Assembly (NCBI RefSeq): GCF_024204685.1
Contig: NZ_CP100350.1
Location: forward strand, 2,272,501-2,336,500
Source: Gilvimarinus sp. DA14
Lineage (GTDB): Bacteria; Pseudomonadota; Gammaproteobacteria; Pseudomonadales; Cellvibrionaceae
Reading direction: 5' to 3'
Length of the DNA: 64,000 nt
Shown here: positions 9,045-17,974 of the stretch, piece by piece
Layout of the letters: each line of letters opens with the position of its first letter
Numbering within the stretch: the first letter of the stretch is position 1
The notes under the pieces: generated by a model
The model's input: the letters and a program-made list of their open reading frames with translations, nothing else
Databases searched by the model: none
What the model was told of the DNA's origin: nothing
Program-made: the position numbers and the translations under genes

Positions 9045-9323
9045 ATGACACTTCCAGAAAACGAATTAAAACCTAACAAGCGCCACAATGTGCTGCGCCG
9101 CAGCTACGACAAGGTAAAGCGTAAGTATGCAGGCAAAATTCGCCACAAGGCTATCGAACGGGCCAAAACCCGCATCTACCTGCACGGACGCAAACCCGAG
9201 GACTATGAACCCGATATTCTCGAGTCCATTGTCAAAGAAGAAGAGGATAAAATTATTAGCGAGTACAAGTCCCGCGGTATTGTGGCGCTGGTAGCCGCCT
9301 TGGGCATCAGCCTGTTTCCCTAA
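9045..9323 (+). CDS. Small basic protein of unknown function
   Basis: I do not recognise this 92-residue protein. It is strongly basic in the first half (NKRHNVLRRSYDKVKRKYAGK), has an acidic middle (KEEEDKII), and ends in a short hydrophobic stretch (GIVALVAALGISLF) that could lie at a membrane. No signal peptide is visible. The next gene, a small membrane protein, starts 20 bases after the stop, so the pair is probably co-transcribed. Confidence 0.7.
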   Translation: MTLPENELKPNKRHNVLRRSYDKVKRKYAGKIRHKAIERAKTRIYLHGRKPEDYEPDILESIVKEEEDKIISEYKSRGIVALVAALGISLFP

Positions 9324-9343
9324 CCTAAGACAGCCGCGCACTC

Positions 9344-9772
9344 ATGTTCCGATTTTTTGCCAAATCAGCCATAGCCACACTTATCTGGAAGCGTTACCAC
9401 CGGGTGATTGTCGCCACTCTTTCGTTGTTGCTGGGCTACTTTCTGATCTCCATGATCCACGGCGACTATGTTGACTACGCCCAGGGCGCGCAGGACACCA
9501 AACTCTTGTGGCTGTCCTACATTGCTAAATGGTTTGGCTTAATAGCCATTACCGCACTGTATTATTTTTATTTGAAATTTGTGCTCACACCCAAACCGAC
9601 AACCCCAACAAGCGAACCCGCTAGAGATTCGGCCAGTAAAACTAGCACCAACCGCCAGACTGACACTACTACCTCTGAGAGTGATCCCTTTGCCAGCATT
9701 CGCGAAAAAGAAACGTTAAAAAGCCGCGCCGACATTGCGCTGGATTCTCACCGTCACAACAAACGCAAGTAA
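9344..9772 (+). CDS. Small membrane protein of unknown function
   Basis: A 142-residue protein with two predicted membrane helices (about residues 21-38, VIVATLSLLLGYFLISMI, and residues 62-82, WFGLIAITALYYFYLKF). A Thr/Ser-rich soluble tail ends in a basic HRHNKRK. The tail is probably cytoplasmic by the positive-inside rule. The family is not recognised. It follows the basic 92-residue protein and precedes the DUF885 gene by 21 bases, so the three may form one transcript. Confidence 0.7.
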   Translation: MFRFFAKSAIATLIWKRYHRVIVATLSLLLGYFLISMIHGDYVDYAQGAQDTKLLWLSYIAKWFGLIAITALYYFYLKFVLTPKPTTPTSEPARDSASKTSTNRQTDTTTSESDPFASIREKETLKSRADIALDSHRHNKRK

Positions 9773-9793
9773 ACCAACAAGAAAAATTTATTT

Positions 9794-11614
9794 ATGCGCA
9801 GCTTTTCCACTATAGCTTTTGGTATTTTCCTGTATTTTTTTACTCTTAACGCTCTCGCGGTCACCGCTGCCGAGTCCGAAAATGCCAAAGCCGAGTATTT
9901 ATTTGAGCAATTCTTTGCTGAGCAAGTGTCCCTCAGCCCTATGTATCAGGCACAGCTGGGCCGCAAAACCCATTACGGCGAATGGGACGATATCAGCCCC
10001 GCCGCCGATGAGTTGGCTCGGCGCCTGACGGCCGATCAACTAAGGCGCCTCCAGCAGCTGGATGCCTCTTTGTTAAACCCCGCCAATCAGTTAAATCTGA
10101 CTTTATTGCAACGCGACCTACAGCAGCAGTTGGACCACTATCAATGGCGCGACTACAACTACCCGGTCAATCAAATGTTTGGCCTGCATGCAGGCGTAGT
10201 ATCGTTTTTAATTAACACCCATCGCATCGACACCATAAGCGACGCCCGAGCGTATATCAGTCGCTTAGAAGGCATAGAACCGTTATTCGCGCAGCTCATT
10301 AGCAATTTGATGCGCCGCGCCGAAAACGGCATTATCGCACCCGAGTTTGTCTACCCGTACGTGATTTCCGATAGCGAAAATATCCTGCACGGCAAACCCT
10401 TTAGCGACAACGGAGAAAGCCCGCTATGGCGTGACTTCACCGGCAAACTGGAAACGCTGAAGCTACCGCAAGAGGAAAAGAGCCAGCTGCTTGAAGATGC
10501 ACGCAATGCCCTTTTAAGTCGTGTGCAACCGGCATACAACAGACTTATTCAAGCACTACAGCAATTGCACAGCCAGGCCGACCAGCGCAGCGGTGCGTGG
10601 AAATTTCCTCAGGGGCAGGATTTTTATAACGATAAACTCAAAGCGGTAACCACGACTGCCCTTACCGCACCACAAATACACCAATTGGGTTTGCAAGAGG
10701 TAGCGCGGATACAAACCGATATGCGCAAACTGCTGCGCGAATTAGATTACGACGGCAGCTTGGCAGCGTTTTTTAGCGAGCTGAAAAGCGACAATAGGTT
10801 TTACTACCCGGACTCGCAGTCCGGCAGAGATCAATACCTTGCCGACACCCGGGCAATCATTCACAGCATTCAAAGCAAGCTGCCCGAGCTTTTCGGCCAT
10901 ATTCCTCAAGCTGAGCTGAAAGTTAAAGCCGTTGAAGCGTTCCGTGAGAAATCAGCCGGCAAGGCTTTTTATCAATCGCCGGCTGAAGACGGCTCGCGCC
11001 CGGGCATTTACTACGTAAATCTGCACGATCTTGCCGCTATGCCCAAATATCAAATGGAGGCGCTGGCTTACCATGAAGCCTTGCCCGGCCATCACATGCA
11101 AATTGCCATCGCGCAGGAGCTGGACCAATTGCCCGAGTTTCGCCGCCACAGCCATTACACGGCATATGTTGAAGGCTGGGGCCTGTACGCCGAACGGGTA
11201 CCCAAAGAGCTCGGCTTTTACTCTGACCCTTACTCGGATTTCGGTCGTTTGAGCTTTGAGCTGTGGCGCTCTATTCGCCTGGTAGTGGATACGGGCATTC
11301 ACCACTATCGCTGGAGCCGCGAACAAGCCATCGACTATTTTCTCAAGAACTCACCTATGACCCGCGCCGACGCCACGCGTGAAGTTGAGCGCTATATCGT
11401 TATGCCCGGCCAGGCTACCGCCTACAAGGTTGGCATGGAAAAAATACTCTCTCTGCGCGCCCGGGCGCAGCAGGCGCTGGGTAATCGCTTTGAACTTAAA
11501 CAGTTCCACGATGTCGTTTTGGGCGGTGGCGCCCTGCCTTTAGATGTTTTACGCCAGCGGGTTGAACAGTGGGTCCGCTCTGTCAACGACGCCGCTAACT
11601 CGCCCCGCAACTGA
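9794..11614 (+). CDS. DUF885 family exported metallopeptidase-like protein
   Basis: A 606-residue protein with an N-terminal signal peptide (FGIFLYFFTLNALA). The DUF885 core contains YHEALPGHHMQ, with His427-Glu428 and His433-His434, a zinc-binding arrangement resembling an HExxH site; TAYVEGWGLYAE and PGQATAYKVG are also typical of the family. DUF885 proteins are treated as uncharacterised M32-like peptidases, and no substrate is known to me. Length and motif order match full-length members. It is likely periplasmic or lipid-side because of the signal sequence. Confidence 0.85.
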   Translation: MRSFSTIAFGIFLYFFTLNALAVTAAESENAKAEYLFEQFFAEQVSLSPMYQAQLGRKTHYGEWDDISPAADELARRLTADQLRRLQQLDASLLNPANQLNLTLLQRDLQQQLDHYQWRDYNYPVNQMFGLHAGVVSFLINTHRIDTISDARAYISRLEGIEPLFAQLISNLMRRAENGIIAPEFVYPYVISDSENILHGKPFSDNGESPLWRDFTGKLETLKLPQEEKSQLLEDARNALLSRVQPAYNRLIQALQQLHSQADQRSGAWKFPQGQDFYNDKLKAVTTTALTAPQIHQLGLQEVARIQTDMRKLLRELDYDGSLAAFFSELKSDNRFYYPDSQSGRDQYLADTRAIIHSIQSKLPELFGHIPQAELKVKAVEAFREKSAGKAFYQSPAEDGSRPGIYYVNLHDLAAMPKYQMEALAYHEALPGHHMQIAIAQELDQLPEFRRHSHYTAYVEGWGLYAERVPKELGFYSDPYSDFGRLSFELWRSIRLVVDTGIHHYRWSREQAIDYFLKNSPMTRADATREVERYIVMPGQATAYKVGMEKILSLRARAQQALGNRFELKQFHDVVLGGGALPLDVLRQRVEQWVRSVNDAANSPRN

Positions 11615-11679
11615 TACAGAAGCGCACAGCAATGTTAAAATGGGCAAAATTTATATTCTCTAGGTACACTCAGAAACTT

Positions 11680-12120
11680 ATGCATTTATTTTCCAAGCTT
11701 GTCATCATCAGCGGCCTGCTGGCCATCGGATCCTCTGCCAGTGCGGGGCCACGTCAAATGGGGACCGACTTTCGCACCATGCAATCCAACTACTCCATGC
11801 TGGATTTTATTAGCCAAAAGTGTCCCGACTATGTATTGCCGGAAGTCATAGGCAAGCCCACGGTAGAAAAAGAAATGCAGACTAAAATCGGCATTCAATC
11901 TTATATCCAGTTTATGATTGCGATAAACAAATCGGATTTGAAAAAAAACGCACAAGACACGATTGACACACTCTTCAACAATATTGAAGGCTGTGAAGAC
12001 CCCAAACTAGACCAGGCCGTGGAGCGCATAGCCTCGGTGCACGCCCAAGCTTACGAGCGCTTTCACGCCGAGCAGGCTCTGGTAAAACCCAACGCCGTAC
12101 CAGTACCAATGCGCCGCTGA
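11680..12120 (+). CDS. Exported protein of unknown function
   Basis: A 146-residue protein starting at the ATG at 11680, chosen because it gives a proper signal peptide (FSKLVIISGLLAIGSSASA). An in-frame ATG at 11632 would put 16 charged residues in front of it. The mature part has two Cys residues (SQKCPDY and EGCEDPK) that could form a disulfide in the periplasm. The family is not recognised. It lies 65 bases after the DUF885 gene on the same strand. Confidence 0.7.
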   Translation: MHLFSKLVIISGLLAIGSSASAGPRQMGTDFRTMQSNYSMLDFISQKCPDYVLPEVIGKPTVEKEMQTKIGIQSYIQFMIAINKSDLKKNAQDTIDTLFNNIEGCEDPKLDQAVERIASVHAQAYERFHAEQALVKPNAVPVPMRR

Positions 12121-12188
12121 GATATCCCCGTCACCAACCGCTGGTCTAGGCTATAACTTAACCAGGTAACCACCGAAGCAGACCAGTT

Positions 12189-13115
12189 ATGCCAGACCAG
12201 ACCAACAATCTGCTGCTCGATGTACTGAGCAGTTTGCCGGACCCGGTCTTTATCATCACCGAGTCCGGTCGCTATGTCGCTATTATTGGCGGGCACGACC
12301 GCCAGTTTTATCACGACGGCTCCCACTTAGTGAACTTTACTCTGCACGACGTTCTTTCCCCCGAAAAAGCCAATTGGTTTTTACAGCAAATCCAAATTAC
12401 TTTGACGGAACAACATCTGCGTTTGGTTGAATACCCTCTGTCCGCCGCGCAAGTCCAGGGTATTGTCCCCGATACTGGCCCCGCGGGTGAACTCTGGTTT
12501 GAAGGCCGCATACAACCTCTGCCCAATATGATCGAAGGCGAGCGGGCGGTAATCTGGGTGGCGAGCAATATTACCGAGCGCCATAAGCTGGCGCAGCAAC
12601 TGCAGTATTTGAGCGAAACGGATGAGCTGACGGGCGTCTATAACCGCCGCAAGCTACTGCACGAGTTAAATTTGAGGCTGGCTGAAAGCCTGCGCTATCA
12701 GCTGCCTTTTTCTCTCATCATCTTTGATATTGACTTCTTCAAACGCGTTAACGACCGCTATGGCCATATCGCCGGTGACTCTGTACTGCAAGAAATGAGC
12801 AATCTGTGTCGAGAGCAGCTGCGAGCTGCGGATATTTTAGGTCGGCTCGGCGGTGAGGAGTTTGCACTGGCACTGCCCAATACCAGACTGGAAGAAGCCT
12901 GCCAAACAGCGGAGCGCTTTCGTCGCTTGATCGACGCACACGCCTTTAGCATAGGCGCCCATGTCAGCATTAGCCTGGGCATCGCCGAATTTGACGGCAC
13001 AGACACTAAAATTGAAAACCTGCTTAAACGGGCTGATAGCGCCCTGTACAAAGCGAAAAAAAACGGCCGCAACCAGTGGCAGACCGACCAGAGGCCCGCC
13101 ACCCCCTTGGCATAG
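12189..13115 (+). CDS. PAS-GGDEF diguanylate cyclase
   Basis: A 308-residue cytoplasmic protein predicted to make cyclic di-GMP. A PAS-like sensor occupies residues ~8-130 (LLDVLSSLPDPVFIITESG) and a GGDEF domain residues ~140-300. The active-site motif is GGEEF (221-225), a form found in active cyclases. The inhibitory RxxD I-site (RAAD, 212-215) sits exactly five residues before it, so product inhibition is expected. Other cyclase signatures are DELTGVYNRR and FDIDFFKRVND. There is no membrane helix and no EAL domain. Confidence 0.92.
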   Translation: MPDQTNNLLLDVLSSLPDPVFIITESGRYVAIIGGHDRQFYHDGSHLVNFTLHDVLSPEKANWFLQQIQITLTEQHLRLVEYPLSAAQVQGIVPDTGPAGELWFEGRIQPLPNMIEGERAVIWVASNITERHKLAQQLQYLSETDELTGVYNRRKLLHELNLRLAESLRYQLPFSLIIFDIDFFKRVNDRYGHIAGDSVLQEMSNLCREQLRAADILGRLGGEEFALALPNTRLEEACQTAERFRRLIDAHAFSIGAHVSISLGIAEFDGTDTKIENLLKRADSALYKAKKNGRNQWQTDQRPATPLA

Positions 13116-13161
13116 CGAGAGTCCCGGGGCTATAGTTATCCCACTGATCGGAGGACTAGCA

Positions 13162-13614
13162 ATGGCTGTTTTAACACGTACAACCTTGGCTCTGGCGCTG
13201 TTTCTATTGTTGGGTGTTGCAACTAACCTCCAGGCCGCGCCCATAGAGGGCCGCTGGATTACCATCGATGACGACGATGGTAGCGAAAAAAGTATAGTGC
13301 TCCTACAGGTCACCGACGAGGGGCTACTGGAGGGAAAAATCGAATCACTGCTGCAGCCAGAGAGCCGCGGCAAGGTCTGCAAAAAGTGCCCGGGGGAATT
13401 TAACAATCAACCCCTTGAAGGGCTGACCTTTATGTGGGGGCTGAGCCAGCAGGCGCCGAGCGAGTGGGCGGAAGGTAAAATTCTCGACCCCAAGTCCGGC
13501 AAGGTCTATAAAGCCAAAGCTTCTCTTTCGGAAGATCAGGCGACGCTAACCGTGCGCGGATTTATAGGCTTCTCGCTTTTTGGCCGCAGCCAGACCTGGC
13601 GCCGGGCCGATTAA
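13162..13614 (+). CDS. DUF2147 family exported protein
   Basis: A 150-residue protein with a signal peptide (ALALFLLLGVATNLQA) and a DUF2147 lipocalin-like domain starting IEGRWITIDDDDG and ending FIGFSLFGRSQTWRR. A paired CKKCPGE motif, common in the family, is present. The start at 13162 follows GGAGGA at 13150-13155; the open frame extends further upstream but only inside the GGDEF gene. The function of DUF2147 proteins is not established. It converges on mipA across a shared hairpin. Confidence 0.85.
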   Translation: MAVLTRTTLALALFLLLGVATNLQAAPIEGRWITIDDDDGSEKSIVLLQVTDEGLLEGKIESLLQPESRGKVCKKCPGEFNNQPLEGLTFMWGLSQQAPSEWAEGKILDPKSGKVYKAKASLSEDQATLTVRGFIGFSLFGRSQTWRRAD

Positions 13615-13635
13615 GCCGCATCCGGCGGCTTTTAT
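13613..13635. terminator. Convergent terminator hairpin
   Basis: The stem AAGCCGC/GCGGCTT with loop ATCCG is followed by TTTATA and lies exactly between the converging DUF2147 (+) and mipA (-) genes. The T-run is short, so efficiency may be moderate. Confidence 0.6.
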
Positions 13636-14420
13636 AGAAACACCCAGCTGATGGCAAAGCCACCGGTGATATTGTGCTCGGTTTCCACCAAAGGGCTATC
13701 AGCAAAATTCACCCCCTGGATATTCGAATAACGCAGGTAAAAAGCATACCAGTAATCTGAGAAACGACGACTTAACGCGCCCTGTAAATTAAAGCCATTA
13801 TAACCGCTTTGTGCATTGTACTCGGGCCTATCGGGCAGCGCATACTGCGAATCTACCGAATAGTAGTAATCGTGGTACTTACCGCTAGCGAACACCGGGC
13901 CGCCGCGCAGGGTGGATTTCCAGCCACCGCTAAAATCACGCCGGAACACCAGCGACGGAGCGCTGACCATACCAATATACTCAGGCGAGCCGTCCCCCAG
14001 CGCAATCACAGCGCGCACGGGCAAGGTAAGTGACAATCCTTGAGAGAAGTCCACTCCACTGAGATTAATATTAACCGCAGGGCCCAGCTCCAGAGTAGAG
14101 GTTAACTCCGGCATGCCCTGACGCAGCTCGTTCTTATCGCTGTCTGGTGTTACCGATACGGCCATACTGGCCGTAAATTCGTAGGCATTGGTGCGCAAAA
14201 AGTCTCCACGCACGCCGTCGCGATCGGTGCGAATAACCGGGCCGCGATAGACGACGTAAGGAATAGGAGCGAGATAGTCGCGATAACTTTTCGAGCCTTT
14301 GTAATCCGGCGCGTAAATACCACCTACACCTATACCCAACTCCCAGCGTTTTTCTGGCGTTTGTTCAGCGTGCACCGTCGCGGCCGTCAGTAAGCCAATA
14401 AAAGTTAATAGTTTTTTCAT
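13632..14420 (-). CDS. MipA/OmpV family outer membrane protein
   Basis: A 262-residue outer membrane beta-barrel. It has a signal peptide (KKLLTFIGLLTAATVHA) and then the MipA/OmpV opening WELGIGVGGIYAPDYKGS, the YLAPIPYVVYRG block, and a C-terminus ending in Leu preceded by aromatic residues (GGFAISWVFL), as expected for barrel assembly. In E. coli MipA is an MltA-interacting scaffold; many homologues are simple porin-like proteins, so the specific role is open. It is close behind hslO on the same strand (2 bases) but has its own terminator. Confidence 0.87.
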   Translation of the reverse strand: MKKLLTFIGLLTAATVHAEQTPEKRWELGIGVGGIYAPDYKGSKSYRDYLAPIPYVVYRGPVIRTDRDGVRGDFLRTNAYEFTASMAVSVTPDSDKNELRQGMPELTSTLELGPAVNINLSGVDFSQGLSLTLPVRAVIALGDGSPEYIGMVSAPSLVFRRDFSGGWKSTLRGGPVFASGKYHDYYYSVDSQYALPDRPEYNAQSGYNGFNLQGALSRRFSDYWYAFYLRYSNIQGVNFADSPLVETEHNITGGFAISWVFL

Positions 14421-14422
14421 TA

Positions 14423-15298
14423 CTAGTGCAGCGTCGATTGACCAAACAGATCGCGCACCGCCGCCGCGTCAAAGCGATACACCTGATTGCAAAACTGGCA
14501 ATCGATAGTGATTACGCCTTTCTCCACCAGCAGCTGCTCCACTTCATCGCGCCCTAACGACTGAAGCGCCTCGGCGCTGCGCTCATGGGAGCAACTGCAG
14601 TGAAAGCTTAAAGAGGCCGGACTGAACAAGCGCACAGGCTGTTCGTTAAACAGGCGGAATAGAAGCTCATCGTGGCCCACACTTAAGAGTTCATCGGCGG
14701 TGACCGTATCGGCCAAGGCCACTGCGGTTTCCCACTGATCACGATTGTGCTCTAGGCTGCTCGCTACCTGAAGCGGCAGCGCCTGGACCAGTAAGCCGCC
14801 GCAAGTTTGCTCGTTAGCGGCCAACCAAAAACGGGTCTCGAGCTGCTCTGACTGACGGAAATAATGCTCCAGACAACCAGCAAGTGTATCGGCCTCCAGC
14901 GGCACTATGCCCTGGTAGCGCTCGCCGATGGCGGGGTCGAGCGTGATAACCAACACCCCTTTGCCCAGCAGCTCGGGCAAACTGGCAATCGTTTCGGGCA
15001 TCTCTTGGCCCGGTTGCGGGCGCACTATGGCACGCACTTCGTTGTGATGGCTGCACTCAGCCATAATCAGCGATATCGCGCCCTCGCCTCTTGCCTGCAG
15101 GGTAATCACACCATCGAACTTCAAGGTGCTGGACAGTAACGTAACCGCCGCTAAGAACTCCCCTAACAAGCGCTGTACAGGTGCCGGGTAGGGGTTATTT
15201 TCCAGCACCTGCTGGTAACTTTGCTCTAAAGTGACTATTTCACCGCGAATGTCGCACTGGTCAAAAATAAACCTGTGTAGTAAATCGTTAGACTTCAT
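14423..15298 (-). CDS. hslO: Hsp33 redox-regulated chaperone HslO
   Basis: Cytoplasmic holdase of 291 residues that is activated by oxidation. The C-terminal zinc centre is complete, with CSC (FHCSCSHE) and CQFC (IDCQFCNQ) supplying the four Cys that release zinc and form disulfides under oxidative stress. N-terminal features are RFIFDQCDIRGEIV and ARGEGAISLIM. Its stop overlaps nothing and mipA begins 2 bases further on. The cluster yrfG-hslR-hslO is conserved in gammaproteobacteria. Confidence 0.96.
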   Translation of the reverse strand: MKSNDLLHRFIFDQCDIRGEIVTLEQSYQQVLENNPYPAPVQRLLGEFLAAVTLLSSTLKFDGVITLQARGEGAISLIMAECSHHNEVRAIVRPQPGQEMPETIASLPELLGKGVLVITLDPAIGERYQGIVPLEADTLAGCLEHYFRQSEQLETRFWLAANEQTCGGLLVQALPLQVASSLEHNRDQWETAVALADTVTADELLSVGHDELLFRLFNEQPVRLFSPASLSFHCSCSHERSAEALQSLGRDEVEQLLVEKGVITIDCQFCNQVYRFDAAAVRDLFGQSTLH

Positions 15299-15730
15299 TC
15301 AGAAACACTGCTCTTTTACGTATGCTTCCATTTGAGCCTGGCGCTCTTGGCGCTCCCGCTCGGAAACGTGGACCATATTTCCATCTTCATCAATAAACTG
15401 AACTCGTCCGCTGATTTTTCGTAAATACTCCCGCGCCTCGCGACAATGCTCCTCTTTGCGCTTGGCCATCTCGCTCTTGCGTTTACTATCCGTTCGGCTG
15501 GGCTGTGGGTGTTGCTCGGGAAATACCTGCCGCATCGCCGCTGTCGCCTGCCCACTGTCTTGGATATTGATAGGTTTGACCTGCTGCTCAGTGACCTCCG
15601 CGCCTTCAGCTTTTGTCGCATCGGGCTTGCGATCACTGTAGTGCACCTGACCATCGGCATCTGTCCAGCGATACAGCTCGGCCTGTACCGGTAAAGTAAT
15701 GCACAATGCCAAAAACCAAAATTTGTTCAT
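15299..15730 (-). CDS. DUF4124 domain exported protein
   Basis: A 143-residue protein with a signal peptide (KFWFLALCITLPVQA) directly followed by the DUF4124 module LYRWTDADGQVHYSDRKP, a small WW-like beta fold found in many gammaproteobacterial exported proteins. The remaining half is highly charged (SKRKSEMAKRKEEHCRE) and probably helical. The start at 15730 has GGAGGAT just upstream; the open frame continues beyond it but overlaps hslR in the wrong frame. It sits as an extra gene between hslR and hslO. Function unknown. Confidence 0.82.
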   Translation of the reverse strand: MNKFWFLALCITLPVQAELYRWTDADGQVHYSDRKPDATKAEGAEVTEQQVKPINIQDSGQATAAMRQVFPEQHPQPSRTDSKRKSEMAKRKEEHCREAREYLRKISGRVQFIDEDGNMVHVSERERQERQAQMEAYVKEQCF

Positions 15731-15785
15731 CGTATCCTCCGTGACCCGACAGCATTGCCCCAAGCAAATGGCAGCTGCTTGCTGT

Positions 15786-16178
15786 CTATTGGGTATCGTC
15801 CATTTCTCGTTTGAAGCGGTGAATTTGCCGGCGCTGCTTTTTGTTGGGCCGGTGCTCACTGACAATAAAAGAACCCAGCCCTGCTTTGCGCTCGGCGGCG
15901 CGCTGCTCACGCAGAGCGATACTCTGCTCAGTTTCGCGGTACAACTTTTGCGCCTCGGGCGCACCGCGACGCTGGTCAGATAACGCCAGCACTTCAACGG
16001 TTTTATCGTCCCAGCCCTGGCGGATGGTTAAGTTTACCCCGGTGGTGATTTCGCGACTGGGCTTAATGCGCTGACCATCGGCAGTGATTTTACCACCTTC
16101 TATGGCCTGCTTTGCGATACTGCGGGTTTTAAAGAACCGCGCCGCCCACAGCCATTTATCAATACGTACTTTTTCCAC
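15786..16178 (-). CDS. hslR: Heat-shock protein Hsp15 (ribosome-associated, S4 domain)
   Basis: A 130-residue RNA-binding protein. The S4 domain is at the N-terminus (VRIDKWLWAARFFKTRSIAK, then GGKITADGQR), and the basic C-terminal tail contains NKKQRRQIHRFKRE. Hsp15 rescues stalled 50S subunits that still carry nascent peptidyl-tRNA. It is two bases downstream of yrfG on the same strand, so it is co-transcribed with that gene. Confidence 0.93.
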   Translation of the reverse strand: MEKVRIDKWLWAARFFKTRSIAKQAIEGGKITADGQRIKPSREITTGVNLTIRQGWDDKTVEVLALSDQRRGAPEAQKLYRETEQSIALREQRAAERKAGLGSFIVSEHRPNKKQRRQIHRFKREMDDTQ

Positions 16179-16180
16179 GT

Positions 16181-16843
16181 TTAGACGCCCTCTGCAGAAG
16201 GCATAATTTCATCGAAGTGTTCAATCGCTGGGTATCCGCTGACCCGGCGGGCAATTCGACTGTCCGGCTGATGAATCGCCAGCAGATGTCCAATACCATA
16301 GTCGCGGGCCGAATCTAACACCCGCAAGGTGTCGTCCACAAACAACGTTCGCGCTGGATCGAAGGGTTCTCGCGCCGCCAGAGCATGCCAAAACTCCTGT
16401 GCTTCTTTGGGATGGCTAAACTCGTGGGAAGAGACGATCAGATCAAAATGCCTATCGATTTGGGTGACTTCGAATTTTAAGCTCATCACCTGTGGATGGG
16501 CATTGGTCACCAGCATAACTTTTTTATCTATGCGCCGCAGCCAAGCCAAAAAATCCGTCACATGGGGGCGAATGCTAATTTTATGCTTTACCTCTTCTTT
16601 CAGCGAGCGGATATCCAAAGCTAGGGTGTCAGACCAGAAGTCCAGGCAGTACCACTGCAGACTCCCCTCATAAGAGGCAATTTGTCCGGCCAGCTCGTCT
16701 CGCACTGTAGCAAATTCGCGGCCGTGTATTTGCGCATAGCGCTGGGGTAAGTATTCAACCCAAAAGTAATTGTCAAAGTGCAGATCCAGCAGCGTGCCAT
16801 CCATATCAAGCATGACGGTATCTATCGACTGCCAGTTAATCAT
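16181..16843 (-). CDS. yrfG: GMP/IMP 5'-nucleotidase YrfG (HAD family)
   Basis: A 220-residue HAD hydrolase. Motif I is DMDGTLLDL (nucleophile Asp and acid/base Asp), motif II is VTNAHP, motif III Lys lies in HPKEAQEF, and motif IV is FVDDTLRVLDSA. The insert reading FDNYFWVEYLPQRYA is characteristic of YrfG, which dephosphorylates purine mononucleotides. It is the first gene of the yrfG-hslR-(DUF4124)-hslO run, the standard gammaproteobacterial order apart from the extra gene. Confidence 0.93.
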   Translation of the reverse strand: MINWQSIDTVMLDMDGTLLDLHFDNYFWVEYLPQRYAQIHGREFATVRDELAGQIASYEGSLQWYCLDFWSDTLALDIRSLKEEVKHKISIRPHVTDFLAWLRRIDKKVMLVTNAHPQVMSLKFEVTQIDRHFDLIVSSHEFSHPKEAQEFWHALAAREPFDPARTLFVDDTLRVLDSARDYGIGHLLAIHQPDSRIARRVSGYPAIEHFDEIMPSAEGV

Positions 16844-16884
16844 AGTTCACCTCTAACTAGGGGCAACCCAGTTCATCGTACAGA

Positions 16885-17958
16885 TTACAAACGCTTGATT
16901 TTATCACTTTCATCAATGCCAGATACAATCTCGATATTAATACCGTCGGACAGGCCAGTTTCCACCGTGCGTTTTTGGAATTGCTGGGGCCCTGTTTGCA
17001 CCTCGACATAGTGCTGGTCGCCCTCAATAATCAAGTTGCCTTCGTTAATAGCCAATACATTTTCGCGTTTATCGAGCACGATATCGGCGTTAGCACTGTA
17101 ATTGGCGCGCAAAAATAGATGCTCTTGCAGACTGATTGCGGCGCGAATCTCAAACTTGATGGTGCCTTGATCCTCCACCCCCTTGGGGGAGATGTACTCC
17201 AGCTCGGCACTAAAAGGCTCGCCGCCGAGAGCGCCCACGTCTAACAGCAGCTCCATGCCCTCGCGAATTTTACCGACTTCGGCTTCATCCACCATACCTT
17301 CAAAAATCATGTCCTGCATATCAGCCAAGGTGGCGATTGCCGTACCCGCGCCATAGGTACTCGACTCGACAATAAAGGCACCCTCTTTATGAGGCACATC
17401 GAGAATCATACCGTCGCTGGTGGCGTGAATGACATTGGAAACCAAATCAGATTTTTTCGTTGCACCTTCGCGAATCAGCAGCAGGTTATTTTCCGCTGCA
17501 TTGACCGCCTGCTGTTTTAATTCGAAATCCAGCAAAAACCGGTTGTATTCTGATTCGGAAATAAGCTGCTGCTGCATCAGGTTTTGCTGTCTTGCCAACT
17601 CCTGTCGGGCATTGTTTAAACTGATCTTAGCGCTTTCTAATTGTGACTCGGCATTGTTAATGACCACCATACTGGGAGCGAGTGAAATTTTGGCAATAAT
17701 GTCGCCCTTTTCGACCGTCTGCCCCGCCGTTACAAACAGCGCATCCACCACCCCCGACACCTGCGAAGTCACATTAACTTCCTTGCGCGGCACCACTTTT
17801 CCCGTAGCAACAGTCTTGTTCACAATCGTGGTTACGAAAGGAGAATCCACCTCAAAGACTTCGGGCTGTTGCTGCGATTTCTGGTAGAGAAAGACCGCCG
17901 TACCGATAAACACCAGCAAAACGATTAAACCCAGTAAAATCAGAAAAAATCTTTTCAT
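16885..17958 (-). CDS. Periplasmic adaptor (HlyD/MacA family) of ABC exporter
   Basis: A 357-residue membrane-fusion protein anchored by one N-terminal helix (FFLILLGLIVLLVFIGTAVF). The lipoyl-like halves are split around a long coiled-coil hairpin (about residues 80-155, rich in Gln/Asn/Leu), and the barrel region begins with GMILDVPHKEGAFIV. The start at 17958 is chosen because it immediately precedes the membrane helix; an ATG at 17982 would overlap the upstream permease stop. It is the last gene of a four-gene exporter operon that has no outer membrane channel gene, so it probably borrows one. Confidence 0.88.
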   Translation of the reverse strand: MKRFFLILLGLIVLLVFIGTAVFLYQKSQQQPEVFEVDSPFVTTIVNKTVATGKVVPRKEVNVTSQVSGVVDALFVTAGQTVEKGDIIAKISLAPSMVVINNAESQLESAKISLNNARQELARQQNLMQQQLISESEYNRFLLDFELKQQAVNAAENNLLLIREGATKKSDLVSNVIHATSDGMILDVPHKEGAFIVESSTYGAGTAIATLADMQDMIFEGMVDEAEVGKIREGMELLLDVGALGGEPFSAELEYISPKGVEDQGTIKFEIRAAISLQEHLFLRANYSANADIVLDKRENVLAINEGNLIIEGDQHYVEVQTGPQQFQKRTVETGLSDGINIEIVSGIDESDKIKRL

Positions 17959-17974
17959 AGTTATTGTCCAGTTA

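Noticed and set aside
12837-13406. A 189-codon minus-strand frame across the GGDEF and DUF2147 genes
   Set aside because: Antisense to two identified genes, low-complexity Ser-rich translation, no ribosome site.
16855-16873. AACT-GGG/CCC-AGTT stem after the ABC adaptor gene as a terminator
   Set aside because: Short stem with a bulge and no T-run on the minus strand.
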